DNA of 64,000 nucleotides from Pokkaliibacter sp046614695 (GCF_046614695.1 NZ_JBKKHQ010000028.1:1-64000), one strand, 5' to 3'; positions 1 to 8,846 are shown, numbered from the stretch's first letter. The notes: a model not told the origin generated them from the letters alone. A program made the numbers and translations.

Positions 1-76
1 GGATTCGAACCCTCGATAGAGTTTCCCCTATACACCCTTAGCAGGGGTGCGCCTTCAGCCACTCGGCCAACTCTCC
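1..76 (-). tRNA. tRNA-Ser(GCU), 3' end cut by window edge
   Basis: On the minus strand the sequence begins GGAGAGTTGGCCGAGTGG (acceptor and D arm), has anticodon loop CTGCTAA (anticodon GCU), a long variable arm and the T-loop GGTTCGAATCC. The long variable arm and GCU anticodon identify a serine tRNA reading AGC/AGU. The last acceptor bases and any CCA lie left of position 1. A serine tRNA just downstream of csrA is a common gammaproteobacterial arrangement. Confidence 0.95.
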
Positions 77-129
77 AAACAACGCGGCGAATATTACCGC
101 ATTGATTTTAAAAAGAAAAGAAAATTTTA

Positions 130-324
130 TTATTCAGATGAGGAAGGATCCTGATCCTGCTTTTCCTTCTGGATACGCTGATAAATCTCTTCACGATGAA
201 CCGACACATCCTTGGGTGCGTTAACACCAATACGCACTTGATTGCCTTTAACTCCCAGAACAGTAACGGTGACTTCATCACCTACCATTAAGGTCTCACC
301 AACACGACGGGTAAGAATCAGCAT
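130..324 (-). CDS. csrA: Carbon storage regulator CsrA/RsmA
   Basis: This is a 64-residue post-transcriptional regulator that dimerises and binds GGA-containing hairpins around ribosome binding sites, altering translation and mRNA stability. The start MLILTRRVGE, the central GVKGNQVRIG and the RNA-contacting VHREEIY (Arg44) are all present, and length matches the family. The acidic, serine-rich tail after residue 55 is the variable part. An AAGGAGA-type ribosome binding site sits just upstream of the ATG. It lies downstream of lysC and next to tRNA-Ser, the usual gammaproteobacterial location. A strong lysC terminator separates it from lysC, so it probably has its own promoter in 325-640. Confidence 0.97.
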   Translation of the reverse strand: MLILTRRVGETLMVGDEVTVTVLGVKGNQVRIGVNAPKDVSVHREEIYQRIQKEKQDQDPSSSE

Positions 325-649
325 CTCCGTTCTCCTTAAATTTGTCCTTAACTATGGGGCAGCGCTCCAGCGGCCCGCACATACCTAGACTTAGCTATCA
401 ATCCCGATAACTTCAAGCCTCGCGCGGGCGTCGAATTGTATGCAGCCCCCTGATCGGGTGTGAAGTAAAAAAAGCCACTTTTTTGTAGTTCATCGTTAAG
501 CTGCGTAACCTTGGCGCCTGGGAGTGACATTTCAGTCCAAAAAGTCATGGTCGATACAAGCGTTACAAGATTTTTCCCATGATTTCAGCAGGCCGTTTCA
601 GCCTCATCATGATGAGTTACGGGCATGTTTTTACTGTAGACAGATATAA
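325..649. other. Intergenic region between csrA and lysC
   Basis: No convincing gene is seen here. A 66-codon open frame at 348-548 (minus) lacks a ribosome binding site and family resemblance. The csrA ribosome binding site lies at about 331-337, and its promoter is expected in this stretch, though I could not pick clear -35/-10 boxes. Confidence 0.5.
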
Positions 650-699
650 AAAAACCGCACTTTTTTTAATGCCTTTCGGCACTATAAAGTGCGGTTTTT
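650..699 (-). terminator. Rho-independent terminator of lysC
   Basis: A perfect 14-bp inverted repeat pairs AAAAACCGCACTTT (650-663) with AAAGTGCGGTTTTT (686-699), with a 22-nt loop. On the minus strand it lies directly after the lysC stop and runs into a T tract. The flanking A/T runs make it potentially bidirectional. Confidence 0.85.
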
Positions 700-714
700 A
701 CATCAGGCTGACAA

Positions 715-1950
715 TTACTCAGCGATGGTATCAGCTTTATCCAGCTCGAATGCGGAGTGCAGTGCACGCACAGCCAACTCCAGATACTTCTCGGCGATAA
801 CGACAGACACCTTGATCTCGGAAGTGGAGATCATCTGGATGTTGATGCCTTCTTTGGCCAGCGCAGCAAACATTTTGCTGGCAACGCCTGCATGGGAACG
901 CATACCGACACCGACAATAGAGACCTTGGCAATCTTTTCATTGCCACTCACTTCACGTGCATTCAGCTCTTCACAAACACGCGTCAGCACTTCTTTGGTT
1001 TTCTCGAAGTCATTACGGTGGATAGTGAAGGTGAAGTCAGTGGTCTGATCAGCAGCAACGTTCTGCACAATCATATCGACTTCAATATTGGCATCGCTGA
1101 CGGGGCCAAGAATACGCGAGGCCACACCAGGAATATCAGGTACGCCCAGAACGGTCAGTTTGGCTTCATCACGGTTGAAGGCGATTCCGGAGATAATCGG
1201 CTTTTCCACAGCGTCTTCGTCCTCTAAGGTAATCAGGGTGCCTGGGCCTTCGGCAAAACTCGAAAGGACTCGCAGGGGCACATTGTATTTGCCAGCAAAT
1301 TCAACAGAGCGAATCTGAAGGACTTTAGAGCCCAGACTCGCCATTTCCAGCATTTCTTCAAAAGTAATCTTGCTCAGACGGCGAGCAGTATCCACAACAC
1401 GCGGATCGGTCGTGTAAACACCATCGACATCAGTGTAGATCTGACACTCATCTGCTTTCAGTGCAGCTGCCAGGGCAACGCCTGTGGTATCAGAACCGCC
1501 ACGTCCCAGGGTCGTGATATTGCCCTGCTCATCGACGCCCTGGAAACCAGCAACAATGACCACGCGGCCATCATTCAGATCAGCACGAATTTTCTTGTCG
1601 TCGATCTGCTGAATACGTGCCTTGCCGTAAGCGTTATCCGTATGAATCGCTACCTGCGCGCCCGTATAGGAACGAGCCGGAACACCACGCTTCTCAAGCG
1701 CAATCGCCAGCAAACCAATAGTCACCTGCTCACCAGTGGACATAATCGCGTCCATCTCACGAGCGCTAGGCTCAGGGGTAATGGACTTGGCCAGCTGAAT
1801 CAGGCGGTTAGTTTCGCCAGACATCGCAGAAACCACCACGACCACATCATGACCCTGATCGCGAAAGCCTTTCACTTTCTCTGCAACGGCTTCAATACGC
1901 TCGACCGAGCCTACCGAAGTGCCGCCGTATTTTTGCACGTACAATGCCAT
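715..1950 (-). CDS. lysC: Aspartate kinase (aspartokinase)
   Basis: This 411-residue cytosolic enzyme phosphorylates L-aspartate, the first step toward lysine, threonine and methionine. The amino-acid-kinase domain opens with the substrate-loop signature VQKYGGTSVG (residues 5-14) and contains GRGGSDTTGVALA. The C-terminal part (from about 265) carries two ACT domains, including the typical IVGVGMRSHAGVASKMF stretch, where lysine/threonine feedback inhibition acts in the family. Length and architecture match the Pseudomonas-type monofunctional aspartokinase. It lies between alaS and csrA as in relatives. The 105-nt gap to alaS contains a GC-rich hairpin, so partial read-through from alaS is possible. 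Confidence 0.97.
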   Translation of the reverse strand: MALYVQKYGGTSVGSVERIEAVAEKVKGFRDQGHDVVVVVSAMSGETNRLIQLAKSITPEPSAREMDAIMSTGEQVTIGLLAIALEKRGVPARSYTGAQVAIHTDNAYGKARIQQIDDKKIRADLNDGRVVIVAGFQGVDEQGNITTLGRGGSDTTGVALAAALKADECQIYTDVDGVYTTDPRVVDTARRLSKITFEEMLEMASLGSKVLQIRSVEFAGKYNVPLRVLSSFAEGPGTLITLEDEDAVEKPIISGIAFNRDEAKLTVLGVPDIPGVASRILGPVSDANIEVDMIVQNVAADQTTDFTFTIHRNDFEKTKEVLTRVCEELNAREVSGNEKIAKVSIVGVGMRSHAGVASKMFAALAKEGINIQMISTSEIKVSVVIAEKYLELAVRALHSAFELDKADTIAE

Positions 1951-1992
1951 TTTGAACTAAGTCCCCAACAGGTAGGTTCCCCAAAAGGAGAG

Positions 1993-2010
1993 GCCGGCGT
2001 CGAGGCCGGC
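1993..2010 (-). terminator. Possible weak terminator or attenuating hairpin between alaS and lysC
   Basis: GCCGGC (1993-1998) and GCCGGC (2005-2010) can pair across a 6-nt loop. On the minus strand the hairpin follows the alaS stop and is trailed by CTCTCCTTTT. The T tract is interrupted, so it may be an mRNA-processing or partial termination element. Confidence 0.4.
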
Positions 2011-2055
2011 GCTTGTTTCTTATAACGTTCTTTTGCGTATAGCTGAATTGGCAGC

Positions 2056-4689
2056 TTAGAGCTGGGAGCCAACCCAAGCAGTCGCTTCGCCCAGTGCAGC
2101 AGGCAGCGCATCAACCTGAGTACCGCCACCCTGAGCCATGTCAGGACGACCACCGCCCTTACCGCCCACTTGCTCGGCAACCAGACGAACCAGATCGCCC
2201 GCCTTGACCTTACCAGTCACTTCCTTGGCAACACCTGCCACCAGGCTGACTTTATCCTGCTCGGTGCTAGCCAGCAGAACCACGCTGTTACCCAGTTTGT
2301 TACGTAGCTGATCCATCAGATCACGCAGACCTTTGGCTTCAACGCCCTCGACAGTGGTGATCAGTACTTTCACACCATTGACATCCGTAGCACGCGCCAG
2401 CAGCTCATCACCGGCACTGCTCGCCAGTTTGCGCTTAAGCTGCTCGATTTCCCGCTCCATCTGACGACTGCGTTCAATCAAAGACTCAATCTTCTCAACC
2501 ACAGAGTCGCGGCCACCTTTGACCAGTCCCGCCACTTTCTTCAGTGACTCTTCTGTCTGGTCAACATATTTAAGCGCTTCGGCGCCAGTCACGGCTTCAA
2601 TTCGACGCACCCCTGCTGCGACACCGCCTTCAGCGATGATGCGGAATACGGCAATGTCACCGGTACGGCTAACGTGAGTACCACCACAAAGCTCCATTGA
2701 GAAGGTATCGTCGTCGTTGCCCATGGAAACCACGCGCACATCATCGTCGTACTTCTCGCCAAACAACGCCATTGCGCCAGCAGCCTTGGCTTCGTCAATC
2801 TTCATCAGCCGCGTACCGACTTCAGCATTGGCTCGAATATCGGCATTCACCAGCGCTTCGATCTGGCGCAGTTCTTCAGGTTTGACCGCCTCAAAATGGC
2901 TAAAGTCAAAGCGCAGACGTTCCGGTGCCACCAGAGAACCTTTCTGCTGAACATGCTCGCCCAGCACTTTACGCAGGGCTGCGTGCATCAGGTGAGTGGC
3001 AGAGTGGTTAAGGGCAATGGCCTGACGACGCTCAGCATCGACATGGCTCACCACCTTGGTATCAGCTGCCAGTCGACCTTCCACCATACGGCCGTGATGC
3101 AGGAAAACCTTGCCTTCCTTGGTGGTATCACGCACTTCAAAGCGGCCATTTGGCCAGGCCAGATAACCACTGTCACCTACCTGACCACCGGACTCGGCGT
3201 ACATGGCGGTTTTATCCAGAACGACAACGCCTTCAACACCGGCCTCCAGTGCGCTTACCTTGTCAGAGCCCTGCAGCAGAGCAACCACGTTGCCTTCGGC
3301 TACCAAATGCTCATAACCATGGAAATCTGTGTGGCCATCCACATCCAGTGAGTCGTTATAGTCAACGGCAAACTGGCTGGAGGCACGGGCACGGGCACGC
3401 TGGGCTTCCATCTGTGCTTCGAAGCCTTCCATATCCATGTCAAAACCACGCTCACGTGCCACGTCAGCCGTCAGGTCGACAGGGAAACCGTAGGTATCGT
3501 AAAGCTTGAAGATGGTCTCGCCGGAAATCACATTACCCTGAATTTCTTCGATAGCCTGCTCCAGCAGCTTCATACCCTGGTCCAGCGTTTTGGCGAACTG
3601 GATCTCTTCTTTCAGGATCAGCTGTTCAACCTGCTGCTGAGCAGACAGAAGTTCTGGATAGGCTTCGCCCATCTCGGCAACCAGAGGCGCGACCAGACGG
3701 TGGAAGAAAGGCTCGATAGCACCCAGTTTGTGACCATGACGAATTGCACGACGCATGATACGGCGCAGGACATAACCTCGACCTTCGTTAGAAGGTACAA
3801 CGCCATCAACAATCAGGAAGGAACAAGAGCGAATATGATCCGCAATCACCTTGAGTGACTGGCTGCTCATATCACTGGCACCGGTAACATCCGCTACCGC
3901 ACGAATCAGATTCTGGAACAGGTCGATTTCATAGTTGGAGTGAACGTGCTGCAGCACCGCAGACACACGCTCCAGACCCATGCCGGTATCCACTGATGGA
4001 CGCGGCAGATCGTGCATTACGCCATCCGCAGTACGGTTGTACTGCATGAAAACCACGTTCCAGATCTCAATATAGCGATCACCGTCTTCGTCAGGGCTAC
4101 CGGGAGGGCCACCTGCGACGTCAGGACCGTGATCATAGAAAATTTCGGTACAGGGACCGCAAGGGCCGGTATCGCCCATCGCCCAGAAGTTATCGGACGC
4201 GTAGGGAGCACCTTTGTTATCGCCAATGCGAACGATGCGCTCAACCGGTACACCGATTTCCTTCGACCAAATATCGAAGGCTTCGTCATCGGTGGCGTAA
4301 ACCGTCACCCAGAGTTTGTCCTTAGGCAGGCCCATCCAGTCGCCGGAAGTCAGAAACTCCCAGGCAAAACGGATAGCGTCCTGTTTGAAGTAATCACCAA
4401 AGCTGAAGTTACCCAGCATTTCAAAGAAGGTGTGGTGACGCGCAGTGTAGCCTACGTTTTCAAGGTCATTGTGCTTACCGCCTGCACGTACGCAACGCTG
4501 CGAGGTGGTCGCTCGGGAATAGCTGCGTGGATCTGTGCCAAGGAAGACATCCTTGAACTGCACCATACCGGAGTTGGTGAATAGCAGCGTTGGATCATTG
4601 GCGGGGATCAGAGAACTGCTGGGAACAATCTCGTGACCTTGACGCTTGAAGTAATCAAGAAAGGCTTGGCGAATTTCTGCGCTCTTCAT
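2056..4689 (-). CDS. alaS: Alanyl-tRNA synthetase
   Basis: This 877-residue class II synthetase charges tRNA-Ala. The N-terminal catalytic domain begins MKSAEIRQAFLDYF and contains the SLIPANDPTLLFTNSGMVQF region. The editing domain has the zinc-binding HSATHLMHAAL and ELCGGTHV motifs, and the C-Ala domain ends in a glycine-rich stretch. Length equals the E. coli enzyme. The ATG at 4689 has AGGCAGG just upstream. Neighbours recX/recA upstream and lysC downstream reproduce the conserved recA-recX-alaS order. The 237-nt gap to recX probably holds its promoter. Confidence 0.98.
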   Translation of the reverse strand: MKSAEIRQAFLDYFKRQGHEIVPSSSLIPANDPTLLFTNSGMVQFKDVFLGTDPRSYSRATTSQRCVRAGGKHNDLENVGYTARHHTFFEMLGNFSFGDYFKQDAIRFAWEFLTSGDWMGLPKDKLWVTVYATDDEAFDIWSKEIGVPVERIVRIGDNKGAPYASDNFWAMGDTGPCGPCTEIFYDHGPDVAGGPPGSPDEDGDRYIEIWNVVFMQYNRTADGVMHDLPRPSVDTGMGLERVSAVLQHVHSNYEIDLFQNLIRAVADVTGASDMSSQSLKVIADHIRSCSFLIVDGVVPSNEGRGYVLRRIMRRAIRHGHKLGAIEPFFHRLVAPLVAEMGEAYPELLSAQQQVEQLILKEEIQFAKTLDQGMKLLEQAIEEIQGNVISGETIFKLYDTYGFPVDLTADVARERGFDMDMEGFEAQMEAQRARARASSQFAVDYNDSLDVDGHTDFHGYEHLVAEGNVVALLQGSDKVSALEAGVEGVVVLDKTAMYAESGGQVGDSGYLAWPNGRFEVRDTTKEGKVFLHHGRMVEGRLAADTKVVSHVDAERRQAIALNHSATHLMHAALRKVLGEHVQQKGSLVAPERLRFDFSHFEAVKPEELRQIEALVNADIRANAEVGTRLMKIDEAKAAGAMALFGEKYDDDVRVVSMGNDDDTFSMELCGGTHVSRTGDIAVFRIIAEGGVAAGVRRIEAVTGAEALKYVDQTEESLKKVAGLVKGGRDSVVEKIESLIERSRQMEREIEQLKRKLASSAGDELLARATDVNGVKVLITTVEGVEAKGLRDLMDQLRNKLGNSVVLLASTEQDKVSLVAGVAKEVTGKVKAGDLVRLVAEQVGGKGGGRPDMAQGGGTQVDALPAALGEATAWVGSQL

Positions 4690-4926
4690 ATACCTGCCTA
4701 ATTGGGGATGAGGTCGCTGTATACCAGCGAAGTTGATTGCCCTCGTGCAAAGCGCGACAACTCTGAACCGCTGGACAAGTTATTGCGGGCTAGTATATCT
4801 GCCTGTACGAGGAAAAACAGCCCGAATCCTTGTTGAGGTTTTGGCCAAAGTTCGAGGCAAAACAGCGAAGTGAGAAGTGAAGAGTTAAAGAAGCGTGATA
4901 TGAAAAGAGGTAGCAGAGGAAGAGGC

Positions 4927-5463
4927 TCAGCTCTCCCACTCATTGACTTGCATCGCCGCCATCGCCTGAGATTGCGAAAAACCACGATAGAGTAAAAAGC
5001 GCAGTTGCCGTGCCTTCTCTTTAGGCGTTTCCGGCAAAGCCTCACCAAAGCGCCGGGTACGAACTTCGCGCGCCTGTTGCATCCAGTCAACGTCGTCTTC
5101 AACGTCATTGAGCGCAGTAGGGTTCAGTGACTTGTACTTCAGTTCAGCGGAGATACGTCGTGGCCCCTGCCCTTTGGCAACACCCTGACGCACCAAAGTC
5201 GCGGAGACTCGCTCATCGTTTAAATAACCGTAATCCAGCAAACGCAGAATTATCGCTTCGACTTCATCCCGGGCCTGAGCTTTAAACACTTCAGCATCCG
5301 CACCGGAAAACATCGGCTCATCACCAGACTGAGCCGCTTTGTGTTCATCCAGCAACTGCTTCTGGCGAAGCTGCTCAAGCCGTTTTGCCAACTCGGCGCG
5401 ACCATAATCACGCCGGGTCAGCAAGCTCAAAGCCTTATCCCAGAGAGAGACCGTCTTGAGCAT
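4927..5463 (-). CDS. recX: Regulatory protein RecX
   Basis: This 178-residue modulator binds RecA filaments and limits their extension. The helical three-repeat RecX fold is evident from LLTRRDYGRAELAKRL near the start, the segment around LLDYGYLNDERVSATLVRQG, and the C-terminal FLLYRGFSQSQAMAAM. The ATG overlaps the recA stop by one base (TAATG), so it is probably translationally coupled to recA and shares the SOS promoter. An acidic insert (about residues 42-60) makes it slightly longer than the E. coli protein. Confidence 0.95.
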   Translation of the reverse strand: MLKTVSLWDKALSLLTRRDYGRAELAKRLEQLRQKQLLDEHKAAQSGDEPMFSGADAEVFKAQARDEVEAIILRLLDYGYLNDERVSATLVRQGVAKGQGPRRISAELKYKSLNPTALNDVEDDVDWMQQAREVRTRRFGEALPETPKEKARQLRFLLYRGFSQSQAMAAMQVNEWES

Positions 5464-6494
5464 TAGTCTTCTGCGGTTTCAAGCTCAGCTTCTGCTTTCA
5501 CTACCGGAGAGCTCAGCAGACGATTGCGCAGTTCAGTTTCGATTTCTTCTGCAATGGCCGGGTTATCTTCCAGGAATTTACAGGCATTGGCCTTACCCTG
5601 ACCAATCTTGTTGCCCTGATAGGCATACCAGGCACCGGATTTTTCAACCAGCCCCTGAGCCACACCCAGATCAACCACTTCGCCCATACGGTAGATACCC
5701 TTGCCGTACATGATCTGGAAGTCTGCCTGACGGAAAGGAGGCGAAACCTTGTTTTTCACCACCTTCACACGGGTTTCGTTACCCACGACTTCATCGCCCT
5801 GCTTAATAGAACCTGTACGACGAATATCCAGACGAACAGAGGAATAGAACTTCAGCGCATTACCACCGGTCGTGGTTTCAGGGTTACCGAACATGACGCC
5901 GATTTTCATACGGATCTGGTTGATGAAGACCACCAGACAGTTGGCATTCTTGATGTTACCGGTGATTTTACGCAGCGCCTGGGACATCAGACGTGCCTGC
6001 AGACCGACGTGAGTGTCACCCATTTCACCTTCGATTTCCGCTTTCGGTACCAGCGCCGCCACGGAGTCAATAATGATGACATCAACCGCGTTGGAACGAA
6101 CCAGCATGTCGGCAATTTCCAGTGCCTGCTCGCCGGTGTCTGGCTGAGAAACCAGCAGGTCATCCACGTTAACGCCCAGCTTTTCCGCATAAATAGGATC
6201 AAGAGCGTGCTCAGCATCGATAAAGGCACAGGTTTTACCCTGACGTTGTGCCTGAGCAACCACCGACAGCGTCAACGTAGTTTTACCGGAGCTTTCGGGG
6301 CCATAGATCTCAACGATACGGCCATATGGCAAACCGCCGATTCCCAGGGCGATATCCAGGCTCAGGGAACCGGAAGAAACAGCAGGAATGGCTTCACGGG
6401 GCTGATCGCCCATACGCATGATGGCGCCTTTACCAAACTGACGCTCGATCTGGCCAAGAGCAGCTGTGAGAGCTCGCTGTTTGTTCTCGTTCAT
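5463..6494 (-). CDS. recA: Recombinase RecA
   Basis: This 343-residue ATP-dependent strand-exchange protein and LexA co-protease has Walker A GPESSGKT at residues 65-72, the region around VIIIDSVAALVPKAEIEGEMGD, and L2-loop residues FINQIRMKIGVMFGNPET. I start at the ATG at 6494 (MNENKQRAL), preceded by a GAGG ribosome binding site. The upstream in-frame extension would cover the LexA box and is not coding. recX follows with a one-base overlap, and pncC precedes it on the same strand. Confidence 0.98.
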   Translation of the reverse strand: MNENKQRALTAALGQIERQFGKGAIMRMGDQPREAIPAVSSGSLSLDIALGIGGLPYGRIVEIYGPESSGKTTLTLSVVAQAQRQGKTCAFIDAEHALDPIYAEKLGVNVDDLLVSQPDTGEQALEIADMLVRSNAVDVIIIDSVAALVPKAEIEGEMGDTHVGLQARLMSQALRKITGNIKNANCLVVFINQIRMKIGVMFGNPETTTGGNALKFYSSVRLDIRRTGSIKQGDEVVGNETRVKVVKNKVSPPFRQADFQIMYGKGIYRMGEVVDLGVAQGLVEKSGAWYAYQGNKIGQGKANACKFLEDNPAIAEEIETELRNRLLSSPVVKAEAELETAED

Positions 6495-6515
6495 TCCAAC
6501 CTCGCAAAGGAAAAA

Positions 6516-6535
6516 TACTGTATATATGATCAGCA
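6516..6535 (-). promoter_or_regulatory. LexA (SOS) box of recA
   Basis: CTG(6518-6520)-N10-CAG(6531-6533) with the AT-alternating core TATATATGAT matches the gammaproteobacterial LexA operator. It sits about 22 bp upstream of the recA ATG, the usual place for LexA to block recA transcription, and also supports the chosen recA start. Confidence 0.9.
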
Positions 6536-6603
6536 TTATTCCACAGATTTGAGTTTACGCAACCCCAAGACAGGAAAAACTGACAGGGAAAATATTGTGG
6601 GAA

Positions 6604-7155
6604 TCAGTGGCCGTTAAAGACCTGCGGGGGGAGCTTTCGAAAAGCCGAGCGGCTTAAAATGGCTTGCGACGCCAGTGCCAACAAGCCTTCCGCAGCCGCA
6701 ATGGCTGCAGCCTCACGCACCTCATTACGGTTACCGGGGAAGAGAAAACGGGCTGACCATGTCTGTAGCGGTGTGGACCAGGCAATCCAGACCGTACCGA
6801 CGGGCTTCTCCTCAGAGCCACCATCAGGGCCTGCAATACCACTAATAGCAGCAGAGAAATGTGCCGCACTTCGCGTACAGGCGCCCTGTGCCATTTCCTC
6901 GACGACGATCCGGCTCACCGCCCCCGCCGCCTGCAGACTCTCTGGCTGGACGCCAAGCATCTGAATCTTGGCCTGATTGGCGTAGGTGACCCAACCAAAA
7001 CCAAACCAGCGCGAACTGCCGGGGAGTGCCGTAAACGCCGTCGCAAGGCCACCGCCCGTACAGGACTCTGCCGTGGCCACTTGCTGTTGCTTGTTGATGA
7101 GTACATCCGCCAGCTGGCTCACCAGTGATTCCAGTACAGCATTGGATTCCGGCAC
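6604..7155 (-). CDS. pncC: Nicotinamide-nucleotide amidohydrolase PncC (CinA C-terminal domain)
   Basis: This 183-residue stand-alone CinA-C protein deamidates nicotinamide mononucleotide to nicotinate mononucleotide in pyridine-nucleotide salvage. The catalytic region ATAESCTGGGLA near residue 30, the GSSRWFGFGWVTYAN segment and AISGIAGPDGG are intact. The start codon is GTG at 7155 with AAGGAAG upstream. About 110 bp separate it from the recA start. In relatives mutS lies divergently beside it, but here a 43-kb accessory block intervenes. Confidence 0.93.
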   Translation of the reverse strand: MPESNAVLESLVSQLADVLINKQQQVATAESCTGGGLATAFTALPGSSRWFGFGWVTYANQAKIQMLGVQPESLQAAGAVSRIVVEEMAQGACTRSAAHFSAAISGIAGPDGGSEEKPVGTVWIAWSTPLQTWSARFLFPGNRNEVREAAAIAAAEGLLALASQAILSRSAFRKLPPQVFNGH

Positions 7156-7238
7156 GTTTTGCTTCCTTATGTCGCGAAGATAAGACTTAGGGCTGTTTGT
7201 AGCTTATGGCTCTTCGCATCACAAGGGTGAGGTTGACG

Positions 7239-8399
7239 CTAGGGTAACGGGCAGCCATCGACGGTCTGTTTCAGGCCCGCCAGAATATTGGCGCCGGATT
7301 CATTCGCCAACTCGTCGTACCACTGCCGGGTTTTTTCAGGCTCCGTGCCGTGCGTAATATCACAGCGCTTGCGAGCCCGAAGCACAATGTCACCGACGCG
7401 TTCAACCCGCCGGGCATCATAGGCATTCAGGGCAGAAATCAGTGAACCCGAGGTTTTCAGGCATTCGGTGAGCACCCAGGCATCCTCCATCGCCTGACAA
7501 CCGCCCTGCCCCAGGTCCGGTGTCATGGCATGAGCGGCATCGCCAATGAGCACAACCCTTCCCCGATGCAGGCTGCCAAGAGGTGTCACGTCATGAATCT
7601 CCACTCGCGCCATGCGCGCGGGGTCCAGCCGCTCGATCAGCCGCTGCACCGGCTCAGCCCAACCGGCAAAGTGCTGGCTTAGCTCCTGCCGATACTGGGA
7701 CCGGTCATTCTCGGTGCCAGCAGGCAGTGGCACGTCAAAGAAAAAATAGAACTCATCATTGCCCATCGGCATGAGTGAACAACGCTTGTGATCGCCGACA
7801 AACTGGCGCCACTCATGGGCATTGGCCAGATCCGGCGCAATCCTCACCCGGCCATTCCAGTTCACATAGCCGCGATACTCACGCTGAATAGTTTGCCCGA
7901 CGACATAATTTCGCAGCTGTGAATGGGTGCCATCGGCGGCGACAAGAAGATCTGCGGCGATTTTCTCGCCAGAACTCAGGGTAATCGTCACGCCCTCGCT
8001 GTGTTCTTCGACCTGCTCGCAGCTCACTCCCAGAGTCACGGTGTCTGACCCGACCGCCTCCAGCAACATATCCTGCAGCAACGCCCGCGCGACCGGATGC
8101 GCCCGCTCTTTAACCTGCGCATACAACGGCTCCAGGCTGAAATCCGTCAGGACCTTGCCGCTCTTGTCGTAGTAACTCATCTGCTGCATGTCGCCACTGA
8201 TCGCATCCAGCTTGTCCTTAAGCCCCAGCGCGTTGAGGACTCGCACACCGTTAGACCAGATAGAAATCGCGGCACCAATGGGTGCAAGCTCACGAGTCCG
8301 CTCAAAAATGCGTACCTGATGTCCAGCGCGCCTGAGCGCCAGTGCCATGGTCAGTCCACCCATTCCGGCGCCCGCAATGACAATATTCAGCGTCTCCAT
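7239..8399 (-). CDS. hpxO: FAD-dependent urate hydroxylase (HpxO-type)
   Basis: This 386-residue group A flavoprotein monooxygenase likely converts urate plus NADH and O2 to 5-hydroxyisourate. FAD-binding GAGMGG is at residues 10-15, and the second FAD motif GDAAHAMTPDLGQGG is near residue 285. It carries blocks I associate with Klebsiella HpxO: GAAISIWSNGVR, GYVNWNGRV, FYFFFDVPLPAG and ARKRCDITHG. Salicylate hydroxylases share the fold, so substrate is inferred. No 5-hydroxyisourate hydrolase, OHCU decarboxylase or xanthine dehydrogenase gene is nearby. An AAGGATG ribosome binding site precedes the ATG, and a palindrome about 50 bp upstream may be its operator. Confidence 0.85.
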   Translation of the reverse strand: METLNIVIAGAGMGGLTMALALRRAGHQVRIFERTRELAPIGAAISIWSNGVRVLNALGLKDKLDAISGDMQQMSYYDKSGKVLTDFSLEPLYAQVKERAHPVARALLQDMLLEAVGSDTVTLGVSCEQVEEHSEGVTITLSSGEKIAADLLVAADGTHSQLRNYVVGQTIQREYRGYVNWNGRVRIAPDLANAHEWRQFVGDHKRCSLMPMGNDEFYFFFDVPLPAGTENDRSQYRQELSQHFAGWAEPVQRLIERLDPARMARVEIHDVTPLGSLHRGRVVLIGDAAHAMTPDLGQGGCQAMEDAWVLTECLKTSGSLISALNAYDARRVERVGDIVLRARKRCDITHGTEPEKTRQWYDELANESGANILAGLKQTVDGCPLP

Positions 8400-8447
8400 T
8401 CGTCATCCTTATTGAATCTGTACAGGGTCAGAACTTCACAAGCAAAA

Positions 8448-8467
8448 AATCAACCAACTGGTTAATT
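8448..8467. promoter_or_regulatory. Palindromic operator candidate upstream of hpxO
   Basis: A 20-bp near-perfect dyad (arms AATCAACCA and TGGTTAATT around a central AC, one mismatch) lies 49-68 bp upstream of the hpxO start. Its size and placement suit a dimeric repressor. Which regulator binds is unknown, and no regulator gene is adjacent. Confidence 0.45.
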
Positions 8468-8664
8468 TTAGCGCTCAAATCCTGTAAACCCGGCTTTTCC
8501 GGTCGTTGACTTACACCTTAAGGCTAGTTCAGTCGAAGGAAGTGCGCCCATCAAGTGAACTTGAGCGTCGCAATTGACGCCCCGCTGCACCAGAAATGGA
8601 CAACGAAGCACGGCGAAAACCTTCAGCGATTGCTAAGTGATTGATTTATAAATAAGGAAGAAAA

Positions 8665-8680
8665 TGGCACATCCCTTGCT
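8665..8680 (+). promoter_or_regulatory. Sigma-54 promoter of the nitrite-channel operon
   Basis: TGGCAC-N5-TTGCT matches the sigma-54 consensus, with the -24 GG at 8666-8667 and the -12 GC at 8678-8679, exactly 12 bp apart. It drives rightward transcription into the leader and the channel gene. A TGCACC half-site at 8586-8591 could belong to an NtrC-type enhancer about 75 bp upstream, but the other half is poor. Confidence 0.8.
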
Positions 8681-8696
8681 AATCTGATGACAGATC

Positions 8697-8798
8697 AGAC
8701 GCTCAATGGCGAGTGTTTGCTCCAACAACAATGTGCTGGTTTGGGTAAAGAAGCCCTGAGCACTGCAGCTAAACGGTTGCAGCGCTCAGGGCTTTTTT
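8697..8798 (+). promoter_or_regulatory. Putative ANTAR-type antitermination leader with intrinsic terminator
   Basis: Just after the expected sigma-54 start site, hairpin P1 pairs 8697-8704 with 8711-8718 around hexaloop AATGGC, with A at loop position 1 and G at 4 as in NasR/NasT (ANTAR) targets. A second hairpin with a 6-nt loop (8722-8727/8734-8739, one mismatch) starts with A but lacks G at position 4. A strong terminator follows: AGCCCTGAGC (8752-8761) pairs with GCTCAGGGCT (8784-8793), then six T. It lies before the channel start codon, so expression requires read-through. ANTAR control is inferred; the terminator is clear. Confidence 0.6.
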
Positions 8799-8846
8799 CG
8801 TTTTCGGCACCGGCATTTGATCACTAATGATTGAGAGGCAATGACA

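Noticed and set aside
348..548. 66-codon open frame on the minus strand between csrA and lysC
   Set aside because: It has no ribosome binding site and no recognisable family, and it overlaps the likely csrA promoter region.
4690..4926. Open reading through the alaS-recX gap
   Set aside because: The frame is out of register with recX, biased in composition and overlaps recX coding sequence; the gap is better read as the alaS promoter region.
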